From JABCYV01 sp963696025 (GTDB taxonomy: Bacteria; Acidobacteriota; Terriglobia; Terriglobales; Acidobacteriaceae), in the NCBI GenBank assembly GCA_963696025.1, contig CAVOII010000012.1:478410-542409 (forward strand): 64,000 bases of DNA. Reading direction: 5' to 3'. How positions within the stretch are numbered: position 1 is the stretch's first letter; each line of letters opens with the position of its first letter. The position numbers were made by a program, and so were the translations under genes. Below the pieces are notes generated by a model that ran no database searches, was not told where the DNA came from, and saw nothing but the letters and a program-made list of their open reading frames with translations. Below, piece after piece: positions 43,773 to 53,039 of the stretch.

Positions 43773-44270
43773 CTAATGGTGCGTCGTTTTTCCTTGCAGC
43801 AAATCGAGCGCGTGCGGCACAAGATCGATCACGGCTTCGAGGGCTTCGACCGCGCCACGAGGGCTGCCGGGGACGTTCAGGACCACCGACTTCCTGCATG
43901 TTCCGCAGACAGCCCGGCTGAGTGCGGCGAAGGGAGTCGTCTTCGCCCCTTTAAACCGTATGCGTTCGGACACGCCCTCGAGCATACGATCGCAGACAGC
44001 CTGAGTAGCTTCCGGCGTGACGTCACGTTCAGCGATCCCGGTTCCACCCGTGGTCACCACGAAACGCGCCGCTTTTGTGAGGCGGAGAATCGCTCGTTCG
44101 ATGACCGGCTGCTCGTCAGGAACGGTCTCCGCAGCGACCACAGAAAAATTGTGCTGCTTGAGAACTTCCGCGAGGGCAGGCCCGGACAGATCAGCCCGCT
44201 CGCCTCGCGCCGAAGAGTCACTGACGGTAAGGACCGCGGCGGTCAGCGCCTCAGGAATCGAGGAGGACAT
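43773..44270 (-). CDS. mog: Molybdopterin adenylyltransferase (MogA/MoaB)
   Basis: A 165-aa enzyme that adenylates molybdopterin before metal insertion. The signature is VVTTGGTGIAERDVTPEAT, with ALTAAVLTVSDSSARGERAD at the start and PFAALSRAVCG and LNVPGSPRGAVEALEAV later. The ATG at 44270 is chosen because the eight residues above it are a basic non-conserved run. It overlaps the response-regulator stop by 20 bases on the same strand, so the two are probably in one transcript. moaC and moeA are close by. Confidence 0.9.
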   Translation of the reverse strand: MSSSIPEALTAAVLTVSDSSARGERADLSGPALAEVLKQHNFSVVAAETVPDEQPVIERAILRLTKAARFVVTTGGTGIAERDVTPEATQAVCDRMLEGVSERIRFKGAKTTPFAALSRAVCGTCRKSVVLNVPGSPRGAVEALEAVIDLVPHALDLLQGKTTHH

Positions 44271-45018
44271 CTTCTTCCTCCTCCGCTTTGTCACCGTCTC
44301 GCTTGGCGGACTCGTCGAGCAGGCGCAGTCCTTCCATCAGGAGGCCTTGAGTGTTGAGCTGTGTAGTCTGCTCCGTGGTCTTGCCTTCGAAATCGATCTG
44401 GAAGTTGCCTTCAGTCCAGCGCAGGACCTTGAATACGGCTGCATCGCCTACCAGCGACCCATAAACTGCGTGGGTCACTTGGCCCTCGCTGACGTACATT
44501 TCGCACTTCTCGTCTTTGTTGGTCAAAGTGAGGGCGCAGCTCTTGCGGCCCATTTCCAGCGACTGCACCAGATCGATCACATTCATCTGCGATAGGCTGC
44601 CGCGCAACACGCCATCCGACGCCGCGGTCTTGGCCATCTTTTCCAGCGCGATTTTGTCAATCACGCGCTTGATGCGATGCGTGGCTTCTTTCAGGAAGAA
44701 AGGTTTTTCGACAAAATCATCGATCGGTTCATGGTGAGTGAGCTTCTCACTGATGTCGGCTTTACTGGCCAAAAGAATCACGGAAATTCCCGCGGTATTG
44801 GGACGGCTTTTCAATTTTTCGACTAATTGATGGCCGTCCATGCCCGGCATACGATAGTCGCTAACCAGCAGATCAGGCGGATCATCTACCGCCTTGAGCA
44901 GGGCATCGGCGGAGTCATTTGAGGTGGTCACATTGGCCAGCGGCGTCAAAGCGCCCCGCAGCAGCCCCAGAACCATGGGGTTGTCATCCACCAGCAGGAC
45001 TTTGACGTTATTCAGCAT
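44251..45018 (-). CDS. Response regulator with PATAN (DUF4388) domain
   Basis: A 255-aa protein. The receiver domain (residues 1-125) has Asp11/Asp12 and the phosphorylatable Asp54 in LVSDYRMPGMDG, plus the conserved Thr/Lys region (EKPFF). From about 140 a DUF4388/PATAN domain (VLRGSLSQMNVIDLVQSLEMGRKSCALTL, by outline) follows, a type linked to cyanobacterial and acidobacterial motility or gliding control. There is no DNA-binding domain, so output is through protein contacts. It lies between moaC and mog, which is probably a chance operon. The kinase is not in this window. Confidence 0.9.
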   Translation of the reverse strand: MLNNVKVLLVDDNPMVLGLLRGALTPLANVTTSNDSADALLKAVDDPPDLLVSDYRMPGMDGHQLVEKLKSRPNTAGISVILLASKADISEKLTHHEPIDDFVEKPFFLKEATHRIKRVIDKIALEKMAKTAASDGVLRGSLSQMNVIDLVQSLEMGRKSCALTLTNKDEKCEMYVSEGQVTHAVYGSLVGDAAVFKVLRWTEGNFQIDFEGKTTEQTTQLNTQGLLMEGLRLLDESAKRDGDKAEEEEDVLLDS

Positions 45019-45023
45019 GGAGG

Positions 45024-45503
45024 CTATGACTTCCCGCGAACGCGGGCGTAATCACCACTCTTGCCTCCGGACTTGCGCTCGAGCATGATTTCGCGGATTT
45101 CGATGCCTTTGTCCAGAGCTTTGCACATATCGTACACGGTCAGCGCCGCCACGCTGGCAGCCAGCAGCGCTTCCATCTCCACTCCAGTTACGGCTGTGGT
45201 AGCAACTTTTGAGGTAACAGCGACGCCATTCTCGCATAGCCGCAATTCCACATCAATGTGCGAAAGGGGTAGGGGATGGCACATGGGAATCAGATCGGCA
45301 GTCCGCTTGGCAGCCATAATCCCCGCCAGCCGCGCCACTTCAAGCGGATTGCCCTTGGGATTCTTGGGCAGCGTTCTTAACACGGCAGGCTTCAAGACGA
45401 CGAAGGCGCTGGCCTCGGCTTCACGTTTCGTCGCTGGCTTGGCGGAAGTGTCCACCATCGTGGCGTGCCCAGCGCGGTCGTAGTGAGAGAGCTTCGGGGG
45501 CAT
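45024..45503 (-). CDS. moaC: Cyclic pyranopterin monophosphate synthase MoaC
   Basis: A 159-aa enzyme acting with MoaA to form cyclic pyranopterin monophosphate from GTP. The motifs ATMVDTSAKPATKREA, LIPMCHPLPLSHIDVE and YDMCKALDKGIEI contain the conserved residues of the MoaC active site. The ATG at 45503 is assumed; a frame from 45536 adds eleven residues and overlaps moeA by 25 bases. The gene follows moeA on the minus strand and is 5 bp ahead of the response-regulator gene. MoaA is not in this window. Confidence 0.95.
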   Translation of the reverse strand: MPPKLSHYDRAGHATMVDTSAKPATKREAEASAFVVLKPAVLRTLPKNPKGNPLEVARLAGIMAAKRTADLIPMCHPLPLSHIDVELRLCENGVAVTSKVATTAVTGVEMEALLAASVAALTVYDMCKALDKGIEIREIMLERKSGGKSGDYARVRGKS

Positions 45504-45511
45504 GTCTAACT

Positions 45512-46789
45512 TTACCGCATCAACACCGGAACCCACTCGTCGGCCGCAATCCGCTCACGGTCAGGTGGAATCACGACATAGCAGTTCGCCCGCGCCATTG
45601 CCGCTATATCGCCCGACCCCTGCCAGCGGACGAGATCTACCTCCGCCTGCTCAAATTCTCCTGACAGAATTGCTGGCAGAAATCGCTTCAGGCCGGGCTT
45701 GGTCTTGATTTCGGATTTCAGATTCGCACTCAGGAAGATCAGCTTGCGAGGCGACAGGCCAGCCAGGGATTCCAGCGGCGGTCTGGCGAAGAGTTCAAAG
45801 GTCACCATGGTGGAAACGGGATTCCCCGGCAAGCCGACGAAATATTTATGGCCCGCTGAGTCCGCCGAACTGCGGGCGGAGGCGCCCATGCCACACGGGA
45901 CGCGCCCGAACACAACCGGGCGTCCGGGCTGGATTTGCGCGCCCGTAAAGAAAAACTCTGCCTGGAAATCAGACAGTACATGCTCGACCAGATCGTACTT
46001 TCCCATGGAAACACCACCAGTCAGCAGCAGCAGATCGGACTCGAAGCCATCGGCGATCAGCTCGCGCAGACGGCCCGGTTCATCTGGCGCGATGGGCAAT
46101 AAAACCGCTTCTCCGCCCGCAGCCTGAATTTGTGCGGCTAGTGAATAGCTGTTGGAATTGCGAATCTGGTTGGGCCCGGGCGGGACCTCAATGTCTACAA
46201 TCTCATCGCCCGTGGCCAGCACCGCGACCTGCGGTTTGCGATAGACCAGCAAATGAGTCCTGCCCACCGAAGCAGCTACCGCAATGGCCGCATGGTCCAA
46301 GCGCAACCCTGGAGAAAGCAGGCGGTCGCCGCGCTTGGCCTCGGCGCCGATGGGCACGATGTTGTCTCCAGTGGCAATTTCCTTTGTGATCTCGACGCGG
46401 TCGCTGTGGCGTGATGTGTATTCCAGCATCACTACGGCATCAGCGCCCTGCGGGGCAGGCGCGCCGGTCATGATCGCCGCACACTGTCCTGCTTCTAGTT
46501 TGATCGCAGCCTCAGGAGATCCCCCGGCCTTGATCTCTCCGACCACCTCGAGTGCAGCGGGAAGTTGAGACAGGTCGGGGGATCGCACCGCATAACCATC
46601 GCGCGTGGCTCGCGGAAAAGGAGGAAAATTGCGGTCAGCAACCACCGGTTCGGCCAGGATCAGTCCCGCACTCTCGATCAGCTCGACGAGATCTTTCCCT
46701 CGAGGACGCAGGTGCGCGGCGTGCTCCTCCACCACGTGGCGGGCATCTTCGAAGCTCAGAATGAGAGATAGTTCGGGCAGAGCAGCCAT
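45512..46789 (-). CDS. moeA: Molybdopterin molybdenumtransferase MoeA
   Basis: A 425-aa enzyme that inserts molybdate into adenylated molybdopterin. The family signature is seen in FPPFPRATRDGYAVR, LATGDEIV, LLTGGVSMGKYDLVE and the FGRVPCGMG segment, the latter part of the MoeA C-terminal active site. It starts at an ATG followed by ALPELSLILSFEDARHVVEEHA. It is the first gene of a minus-strand group moeA-moaC-response regulator-mog, giving three steps of cofactor synthesis. The divergent or upstream neighbour is the PilT-like gene, 35 bp away. Confidence 0.95.
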   Translation of the reverse strand: MAALPELSLILSFEDARHVVEEHAAHLRPRGKDLVELIESAGLILAEPVVADRNFPPFPRATRDGYAVRSPDLSQLPAALEVVGEIKAGGSPEAAIKLEAGQCAAIMTGAPAPQGADAVVMLEYTSRHSDRVEITKEIATGDNIVPIGAEAKRGDRLLSPGLRLDHAAIAVAASVGRTHLLVYRKPQVAVLATGDEIVDIEVPPGPNQIRNSNSYSLAAQIQAAGGEAVLLPIAPDEPGRLRELIADGFESDLLLLTGGVSMGKYDLVEHVLSDFQAEFFFTGAQIQPGRPVVFGRVPCGMGASARSSADSAGHKYFVGLPGNPVSTMVTFELFARPPLESLAGLSPRKLIFLSANLKSEIKTKPGLKRFLPAILSGEFEQAEVDLVRWQGSGDIAAMARANCYVVIPPDRERIAADEWVPVLMR

Positions 46790-46824
46790 GCAGCGATGAT
46801 ACGACAGGTGAGGATGGCGAGGGA

Positions 46825-47961
46825 CTATACTTCCAGCGCTCTCTGCAATCCCGATGCGTCCGTCGCATACGCCAGCGCCGTGTCCTGGTCTACGGCCCCG
46901 GCGCGTGCCAGTTTCTCGATCTCGCCGTCGAAGTGTTGCATGCCGTCAGCAGCGCCGTTCTTCACCGCTTGGAGCAGCCCCGCGTAGTCGTCGCATTCGA
47001 TGCATTGCATGGTACGCGCCGTCGCTTTGCAGACTTCCAGGGCAGCCACGCGGCCTCCGTCTCGCCGGGGAATGAGGCGCTGGGAAATTACGTAACGCAG
47101 GGTTTTGGACAGCCGGCCGCGGATCGAGGATTGTTCCGGAAGTGAAAATGCGCCCACGATGCGCTCAACCGTTTTGGCCGCATCCAGAGTGTTGAGGCTG
47201 GAAAGGATTAGGTGTCCGGTTTCGGCTGCTTCCAGCACCATTTCCATAGTCTCGCGGTCCCGCATCTCGCCCACCAGAATCACCTTCGGTGCCTGGCGCA
47301 GCGCCGCGCGCAGCGCCAAGGCAAAGTTCGGAGTATCGCTGTGCAACTCCCGCTGATGGATGGTGGAGCGCTTGTGATTGTGCAGAAATTCAATCGGATC
47401 TTCGATGGTGATGATATGGCAGGTCTGCTGTTCGTTGATGCGGTCGATCAGCGTAGCCAGGGTAAACGACTTGCCCGACCCTCGGGGCCCCGTCACCAGG
47501 ACAATGCCATCTCGAAGGCTCGCCATTTCTCCCAATTGGGGTGGCAGGCCGAGAGAAGAATATTGCGGAATCACGGTGGGGATCACGCGCATTACTACCG
47601 CACAACTGCCACGCTGAATGAATACGTTCACGCGAAAGCGAGCCAGTCCGGGCAAACCAAAGGAAACATCGCAGGACCCCTGCTCGCGGAGCATCGTGAG
47701 TGCCTGCTTATTGTTTCCAATCAAGTCGGAAGCAATGCGGCGAGTATCGTCGGCACTTAGCGATCCCAGTCCCGGCGCTTGCACTTGAATCAATTGCCCG
47801 TAAACCTCTACCTGGGGCGGGCGTCCAGGCGAGAAGATCAGATCGCTGACGTGATCAGTAGCGCGCAGCATGGCCGTCAGCAGGGTGTGCGTAGCGACCG
47901 GGCCCGAGGCGGAACCAGCTTCAAGCGTTACCTGGATAGGTGCGGTCCCCGGTGCTGCCAT
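46825..47961 (-). CDS. PilT/PilU-like type IV pilus retraction ATPase
   Basis: A 378-aa hexameric ATPase of the PilT group. Motifs are Walker A GPRGSGKSFT at about 158-166, the Asp box TIEDPIEFLH, Walker B VILVGEMRDRET and the His box ETGHLILSSLNT. The N-terminal PAS-like domain begins LLTAMLRATDHVSDLIFSPG, where the family has SDLH. The AIRNLIREGK-type motif typical of PilT is replaced by a less conserved C-terminus, so PilU-like or a specialised PilT is possible. No pilin gene is nearby. It retracts pili for twitching or DNA uptake. Confidence 0.9.
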   Translation of the reverse strand: MAAPGTAPIQVTLEAGSASGPVATHTLLTAMLRATDHVSDLIFSPGRPPQVEVYGQLIQVQAPGLGSLSADDTRRIASDLIGNNKQALTMLREQGSCDVSFGLPGLARFRVNVFIQRGSCAVVMRVIPTVIPQYSSLGLPPQLGEMASLRDGIVLVTGPRGSGKSFTLATLIDRINEQQTCHIITIEDPIEFLHNHKRSTIHQRELHSDTPNFALALRAALRQAPKVILVGEMRDRETMEMVLEAAETGHLILSSLNTLDAAKTVERIVGAFSLPEQSSIRGRLSKTLRYVISQRLIPRRDGGRVAALEVCKATARTMQCIECDDYAGLLQAVKNGAADGMQHFDGEIEKLARAGAVDQDTALAYATDASGLQRALEV

Positions 47962-48147
47962 AAGATTTGCTCCGACGGCGGCGCGAGCATTGGGGGAGGG
48001 AAAAAGTCAAGACGGCCGCGGTCATCCTCGACGTCTTTTCGGATGCCAAAGCTCTACTCTAGCGAAAACAGTTCCGGCATTCTATGAAGAACTTGACGTG
48101 CATGGACCTTCGTAACGTCTGATGCAATTCCTTCTACCAGCCGGGCA

Positions 48148-48175
48148 AAGAAAAGGGGCGGCCTAAGCCGCCCTG
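48148..48175 (-). terminator. Intrinsic terminator after the TPR gene
   Basis: On the minus strand the sequence forms a 7-bp stem GGGCGGC and GCCGCCC with loop TTAG, followed by CCTTTTCTTT. It lies 22 bases past the stop of the TPR gene at 48197. The rest of the 235-bp gap (47962-48196) shows no gene. Confidence 0.8.
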
Positions 48176-48196
48176 TTTTATCAAATGCAAAGGGTT

Positions 48197-49345
48197 CTAG
48201 TTTTTAGCACCTTTCTTCTTGCTGCCAAAGCTGGTCTCAACGGTCCCGCCGATGTATTGCAGCATCCCCTTGGCACCTTCGGCATACGGTCCGTTGGGCT
48301 GCAGTTCCAGGTATTTGTTCAGCGCTTCCTGAGTGCCCGGTGCCGGCGTCACCTTGCCGGTCTTGGGATCGGTCGTAGCCTTCGCAATTAGGGCCACGCC
48401 TTTCTGGTAATACGCGTCCGCCTTGTTGGGGTCGGCGGCGATGGTCTTGTCAAAAGCTGCCAGCGCTTCATCGGTCCGTCCTGCATTGGTCAGCACCGCA
48501 CCCATATTGTAGTAATAAGTCCCGGCATTGGCGGGATCCAACTGCGCCGCCTGGGTGTACGCTTTGACCGCGTCATCAACTCTCCCGACTCTGGAGTAAG
48601 CTTCGGCGACGTTGTTGTAATAGGGCGCAAGCTTCTTGTTTGCATCCGGATCCTTCTGTGTACCGGCGGAATCCTGCCGCAGTTGTATCGCCTTCTCGTA
48701 AGCCTCGATAGACTTTTCGTAACTCTGCTTCGCTGCCGCATGATCAGTCTTGTCTAGTTGCCGTGCCTGGCCGCGATAGGCATCACCGAGCGTCGCCCAG
48801 AGCGGATCACGAGTGGCATCGAGCGTTGTAGCTTCGCTCATTAGAGCGACCGCCCCGTCGAAGTTGCCGGCAGTTATATCCTGTCGCGCGGCTCCCAGTT
48901 TTTCGTTGAGAGTCTTGACCGTGCCAGCCTCCTTCTCGGCTTTTTCCTTCTGGGCCTGCATCTCCTTCAGTTTTTCCGGACTAATCCCTTGCTGTTGCGC
49001 GGCCTGGACCTGCGAAGCCTTCAAATCGAAGTCGAGGTTTGCCTCGTCCAATCCGACGGGAAAGTTGCCGACCTTGTCGAGCTCCTTGCCGTCCTGGGTG
49101 AGCGTAACCCGGTATTTTCCCGGATCGATACCCAGCGAAAAATACTCGCCCTTTTTGTTCGTCTTAAGGATGTATTTGCGTCCGTTTTCAGTGTTGAACC
49201 ACTCGACCGTTGCACCCACGATGGGCTTGCCGTCTACGTCCTTGCACACGCCCTTGACTGTACCCGTTGCCTGGGCGAAGACTGGAGAAACACACAGTCC
49301 CGCGACCAGCGCAAGCAGAACGAACACTGCTGAACATTGCTTCAT
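48197..49345 (-). CDS. Secreted TPR protein with carboxypeptidase-regulatory-like domain
   Basis: A 382-aa exported protein. The signal peptide (AVFVLLALVAGLCVSPVFA) is followed by a CarboxypepD_reg-like domain (GTVKGVCKDVDGKPIVGATVEWFNTENG, by outline) to about residue 105. A Gln/Lys/Glu-rich coiled segment comes next, then TPR units from about 145 that include PYYNNVAEAYSRVGRVDDAVKAYTQAAQLDP and YYYNMGAVLTNAGRTDEALAAFDKTIAADP (by outline). The tail is basic (KKKGAKN). The ATG at 49345 has GGGAGG upstream. The role is unknown; similar proteins are abundant in acidobacteria. Confidence 0.88.
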   Translation of the reverse strand: MKQCSAVFVLLALVAGLCVSPVFAQATGTVKGVCKDVDGKPIVGATVEWFNTENGRKYILKTNKKGEYFSLGIDPGKYRVTLTQDGKELDKVGNFPVGLDEANLDFDLKASQVQAAQQQGISPEKLKEMQAQKEKAEKEAGTVKTLNEKLGAARQDITAGNFDGAVALMSEATTLDATRDPLWATLGDAYRGQARQLDKTDHAAAKQSYEKSIEAYEKAIQLRQDSAGTQKDPDANKKLAPYYNNVAEAYSRVGRVDDAVKAYTQAAQLDPANAGTYYYNMGAVLTNAGRTDEALAAFDKTIAADPNKADAYYQKGVALIAKATTDPKTGKVTPAPGTQEALNKYLELQPNGPYAEGAKGMLQYIGGTVETSFGSKKKGAKN

Positions 49346-49461
49346 TTTGGCCTCCCGGCTGAACCTGAATTTACGATTTCCGAGTTTCGATTGATGCGCT
49401 CCACTCCAGCGCGTCAGCTTGGAGAAACTAAGAATGGACAAATTGGAAATCGAGAACTGTC

Positions 49462-50163
49462 CTAAGCGCGCTGTAGCGTTCGAGCGTAAGGAATCGGATC
49501 GACGACTCCCGCCTCCCGGAACGCGCGTAATCGTAACACGCAACTGTCGCACACTCCGCAGGCGCGGTCTTCCCGGCTGTAACAAGACCACGTTAAATCG
49601 AAGGGCGCGTTCAGTTCAAGACCAAGCTTCACGATTTCCGCCTTGCTCATGGCAACAAGCGGGGTCACGACCTCAATTCGACCTGCCTTCGTTCCTCTCT
49701 TCACCACCTCATTGAAGGCCTGATAATAAGCGGGGCGGCAGTCGGGATACCCCGAACTGTCCTGCTCCACCGCGCCAACATATACCTTCTCTGCGTCGAG
49801 CACCTCCGCCCAACTTACGGCCACCGATAGAAAGTGAGCGTTGCGGAAAGGCACATACGTAACCGGGATATCGGCCCCGGTGGTGTGCGATTCAGGTACT
49901 GCAATGTGGGGATCGGTCAGGGCTGAGCCTCCAATAGCTCGCAACGCCTCATTCCTCACCAGCAGCCGATCGTGGATGCCCAAGCGATCACAAATCGCCA
50001 GAAACGCCCGTCGCTCACGCTCTTCAGTGCGCTGGCCATAGCTGACATGCGCCGCCGCCGCGTCGTGATCCTGCGCCGCCAGGGCGGCGCAGACGCAAGA
50101 GTCCATGCCACCACTTAGCAGTACAACCGCGCGAGATTTGCCCGGACTCACGTGGGTGACCAT
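49462..50163 (-). CDS. queC: 7-cyano-7-deazaguanine synthase QueC
   Basis: A 233-aa ATP-dependent ligase that converts CDG to preQ0, for queuosine and related deazapurines. The PP-loop motif SGGMDS is at residues 17-22, with SYGQRTEERE and FRNAHFLSVAVSWAEV following. The C-terminal zinc site is TWSCYSREDRACGVCDSCVLR. The gene is the last of queD-queE-queC on the minus strand, separated by 2 and 95 bp. queF or another preQ0-using enzyme is not in this window. Confidence 0.95.
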   Translation of the reverse strand: MVTHVSPGKSRAVVLLSGGMDSCVCAALAAQDHDAAAAHVSYGQRTEERERRAFLAICDRLGIHDRLLVRNEALRAIGGSALTDPHIAVPESHTTGADIPVTYVPFRNAHFLSVAVSWAEVLDAEKVYVGAVEQDSSGYPDCRPAYYQAFNEVVKRGTKAGRIEVVTPLVAMSKAEIVKLGLELNAPFDLTWSCYSREDRACGVCDSCVLRLRAFREAGVVDPIPYARTLQRA

Positions 50164-50165
50164 GA

Positions 50166-50849
50166 TCAGACGCCTTTCAGGGCTGGATCCCAGATGAACT
50201 TATGGATCTGCAGGCCCAGCCGCGCTGTGACACCATCGGCCAACATCCACTCCGCCAGTTCGCGGGGATCGAGGAGGCAATGCGAGGCATCACGGCCGCC
50301 GCCTGCATCTTTGCTGAAGGCCGGCGAAAATAGAATCGCATTCACCCGCCGGCCCAACCGATGACGGCCCACGAAATCGCGGGCAAATTCATAATCCGTG
50401 CGATCACTCAGTACAAACTTTACTTCATCCTGCGAATCGAGCGCTTCCAGGTTCTCCAAGTGGAACGTGTCCGGCTCGCCGGAATTCGGACACTTCACGT
50501 CCACGATCTTAACCACGCCCTTGGGCACCCGCTCCAGCGGTCGTTCACCGCTGGTTTCGAGCAGCACAACGTAGCCCGCGTCCAGCAGGCGTTGCATAAG
50601 CGGGACCACCTCCCGCTCCTGCAGCATGGGCTCGCCGCCCGTGATCTCCACCAGTCCGCCACCCGGACTCAGTTGCTCCACTTCTTCCAGCACCTGTTCC
50701 AGTGTCATGCGATGGCCGCCCGTGAAAGTGTATTCGCTGTCACACCAGGAGCAACGCAAATTGCAGCCGGTCAGGCGAACAAATACGCAAGGTAGTCCGG
50801 CGTGCGTCGACTCGCCCTGGATTGACTTGTAGATCTCTGTAACCTGCAT
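50166..50849 (-). CDS. queE: 7-carboxy-7-deazaguanine synthase QueE
   Basis: A 227-aa radical SAM enzyme that makes CDG from 6-carboxytetrahydropterin. The cluster Cys are Cys29, Cys33 and Cys36 in CNLRCSWC, with EIYKSIQGESTHAGLPCVFVR at the start and ITGGEPMLQ for SAM binding. The spacing is the standard CX3CX2C, not the longer form. The start is uncertain: ATG at 50849 or TTG at 50882, both without a strong ribosome-binding site. The stop is 2 bp before the queC start. Confidence 0.94.
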   Translation of the reverse strand: MQVTEIYKSIQGESTHAGLPCVFVRLTGCNLRCSWCDSEYTFTGGHRMTLEQVLEEVEQLSPGGGLVEITGGEPMLQEREVVPLMQRLLDAGYVVLLETSGERPLERVPKGVVKIVDVKCPNSGEPDTFHLENLEALDSQDEVKFVLSDRTDYEFARDFVGRHRLGRRVNAILFSPAFSKDAGGGRDASHCLLDPRELAEWMLADGVTARLGLQIHKFIWDPALKGV

Positions 50850-50944
50850 AAAAGCAGTCTGCGGTCGTTCGTCATCAGCCAAGTCGGAGTGAGCCAGAAC
50901 AGCCCGAGATGCTGAGCGGATCTTTATCCTGTGGGCAGCTGGCT

Positions 50945-51322
50945 CTATTCTGAATAGGTCGCTGTCGTCGTGTCCGTCTCGAACACGGTTACGTTCTTTA
51001 CTCGCACTCGGCCGCTGGTCACACGGTCAAGCATGACATTGGTCTCGTCGTAAAAATATTTGGCCAAATTTTCGGCCGAGGGGTTCACTACCGTAAAGGG
51101 CTCGAGGTCATTGATCATCTGATGATCGAGGCGATCGATGACGTCCTTCATCACATCACGCAAGTCCTTGAAGTCGAGCAGCAGACCGGCCTTGTCCAGT
51201 TCCTTCCCGGCAAGCGTCACGCGCACTTTGTAGTTGTGACCGTGGGGATTCTCGCACTTGCCCTTGTAGTTGCGCAGGTAATGCCCCGCGGCAAACGAAT
51301 CATCAACCGTGACCTCGAACAT
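50945..51322 (-). CDS. queD: 6-carboxytetrahydropterin synthase QueD
   Basis: A 125-aa enzyme that makes 6-carboxytetrahydropterin from dihydroneopterin triphosphate. The zinc His residues are in FAAGHYLRN and HGHNY. The catalytic Cys is in YKGKCENPHGHNYKV, and DFKDLRDVMKDVIDRLDHQMIN completes the family pattern. The ATG at 51322 has GAGGGA upstream; a longer frame to 51370 is not conserved. It opens the queD-queE-queC group. A GTP cyclohydrolase gene, which would supply its substrate, is not in the window. Confidence 0.94.
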   Translation of the reverse strand: MFEVTVDDSFAAGHYLRNYKGKCENPHGHNYKVRVTLAGKELDKAGLLLDFKDLRDVMKDVIDRLDHQMINDLEPFTVVNPSAENLAKYFYDETNVMLDRVTSGRVRVKNVTVFETDTTTATYSE

Positions 51323-51482
51323 GAATCCCTCAGCGTGCCAGTGAAATACAGGCCGGGCCGCACCCGTCAATCTAACTTCTTATTCTACCGCGAGCCGCGC
51401 TACAATCTCCGCATTCATTCAGACCAGAGTTCTGTTCCTCCCCGCGTCTCACCCTTGGGAATGGAGGACACAACGGAAGATC

Positions 51483-51908
51483 ATGAACATCCTTTTGCTT
51501 TCGATGCCCGACTCCTTTGAGCACATGCCGCCGGTCGCGGTTCGCATGCCGAGCGGAGCTCTGACCTCACTGGCGGGCAATGTCGATTCACACCACCGGG
51601 TTGCCGTGGCGGACCTGATCCTGGTTCAGCGCCGCTCGCGCGAAACCGTGACTCGGTTGATGCGCGAATTCGATCCTGAAGTCGTCGGACTCTCCGTAAT
51701 GACGTTTCAACGTCGAACGGCCGTGCGCATCGTTGAGTTAGTCCGCTCCCTCAAGCCTGGGGTGAACGTGGTCGTCGGTGGATACGACCCAAGCCTTGCC
51801 CCGGAGGCTTATGGTCAAACGGGGGTCAAGATGGCGAGGTCCGCCCACCCAATCGTAGTGCGCGTGTGCTCAAGGGCTACACCTTGCTGGGGCGCCCAGT
51901 TGATGTGA
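51483..51908 (+). pseudogene. B12-binding-domain fragment of a damaged radical SAM gene
   Basis: The first 115 residues or so form a B12-binding Rossmann domain: MNILLLSMPDSFEHMPPVAVRMPSGALTSLAG (by outline), VVGLSVMTFQRRTAVRIVELVRSLKPGVNVVVGGYDPSLAPEAY. After GQTGV the frame runs into unrelated sequence and stops at 51906-51908. In intact relatives the domain continues for 60-75 residues (GxExT FRELL ...) before the SAM part. Here those are missing and the next part is in another frame, so a deletion with a frameshift near 51827-51835 is inferred. The ATG at 51483 has GGAAG upstream. Confidence 0.7.
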
Positions 51909-52819
51909 TCGAGACATCACGCGGCTGCACCTACGATTGCAGCTTCTGCTCCATCATCGAAATGCGCGGGCGAAACTTCCACACCTATACTTTTGATCGC
52001 GTCCTGGCGGACATCCGCGATGCCAGCGGTCACGGCGCCCGCACCATTTTTCTGGTGGACGACAACATCACACTCAACGTCCATCGCTTCGAGGCGTTGT
52101 GCCACGCCATCATCGAGGCCGGGCTGAACAAGCTCGATTATTTTGTGCAAGGCATGACTTCGGCCATCGCCAATCATGGGGAAACACTCGCGCCGCTGAT
52201 GCGGCAGGCGGGGTTCCGCTACGTCTTTCTCGGAATTGAGAACATCCTGGAAAGCGATCTTCAATTCCTGCGTGCCGCCGCCAAGAACGCAGCCCGTGAC
52301 CATGGCCGTGAGGTGGGAAATGCAACACTGCAAGCCATCGAATACCTTCATCGCAACCAGATGTACGTGGTGGGCGGCCTGATAGTGGGCAATCCTGACG
52401 ACACTCGAGAATCCATCGAGGCCAATCTCGCCTTTGCCAGGCGGTACGTTGACTGGCCCTACATCCAACATCCCACGCCCTATCCGCGCACTCCCATGAC
52501 CAAAGACTTTCGCGATCAAGACCTGATCATGAATGAGAGCTTCGAGGAATACGATGGCACCACCGCTGTCGTCCGCACCAAGCATCTTTTAGCTGAAGAG
52601 ATCGAATACCTGCGCTGGAAAGCCGAGCGCTGGATGAAAGTCAGGCATATGCCAGTCGCCTTTCGCCACGATCCGTGGTTCATCTTGGGCCACGCGCCGC
52701 AGATGCTGGCTCACACCTTTCGCGGATGCACACTGCGTTCCGTGCTAGGGCTGGAACCAGAAAAGAAGACCTTTGAACGGTATAAGGCAATTCGGGAGGC
52801 AGAGCGGGAGTACGCGTAA
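51866..52819 (+). pseudogene. Radical SAM part of the same damaged gene
   Basis: 317 residues starting at a GTG inside the previous frame. The SAM cluster motif CTYDCSFCS (ETSRGCTYDCSFCSIIEMRGRNF) and the family segments TFDRVLADIRD, LVDDNITLNVHRFEALC and the C-terminal region to AEREYA are intact. In the same frame upstream of the GTG, GEVRPPNRSARV reads as normal family sequence, so the real gene extended further left. It is the C-terminal portion of a B12-binding radical SAM protein such as those with a hopanoid or lipid-like methyl-transfer role. Whether it is still made as a separate protein is unknown. Confidence 0.7.
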
Positions 52820-53039
52820 GGAGTGCGTGGTTTCCGTATTGACTTCCCGGATGGTTGTGGAACGAGGCGGAAATCGTGTGGCAGGCCTTGCGCAGGTGCA
52901 GGCTCAGTCGCGCCGATTTTTCCGACTGCATGATTGAGCGCTGCGGCCACGCAGCAGAGTGTTAGTACACCGCCACCTTCGACAAGCACGCAGTCGATGC
53001 AGGGATGCGGCTGCTCTCATGAAAAGGACTGCAGGCTTC
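52820..53039. other. Intergenic gap between converging genes
   Basis: 220 bp between the radical SAM fragment and the helicase. No gene or clear terminator is seen. Confidence 0.4.

Noticed and set aside
44251..46789. A functional link between the PATAN response regulator and molybdenum-cofactor synthesis
   Set aside because: Only gene adjacency supports it; PATAN regulators are usually linked to motility, and the overlap may be accidental.
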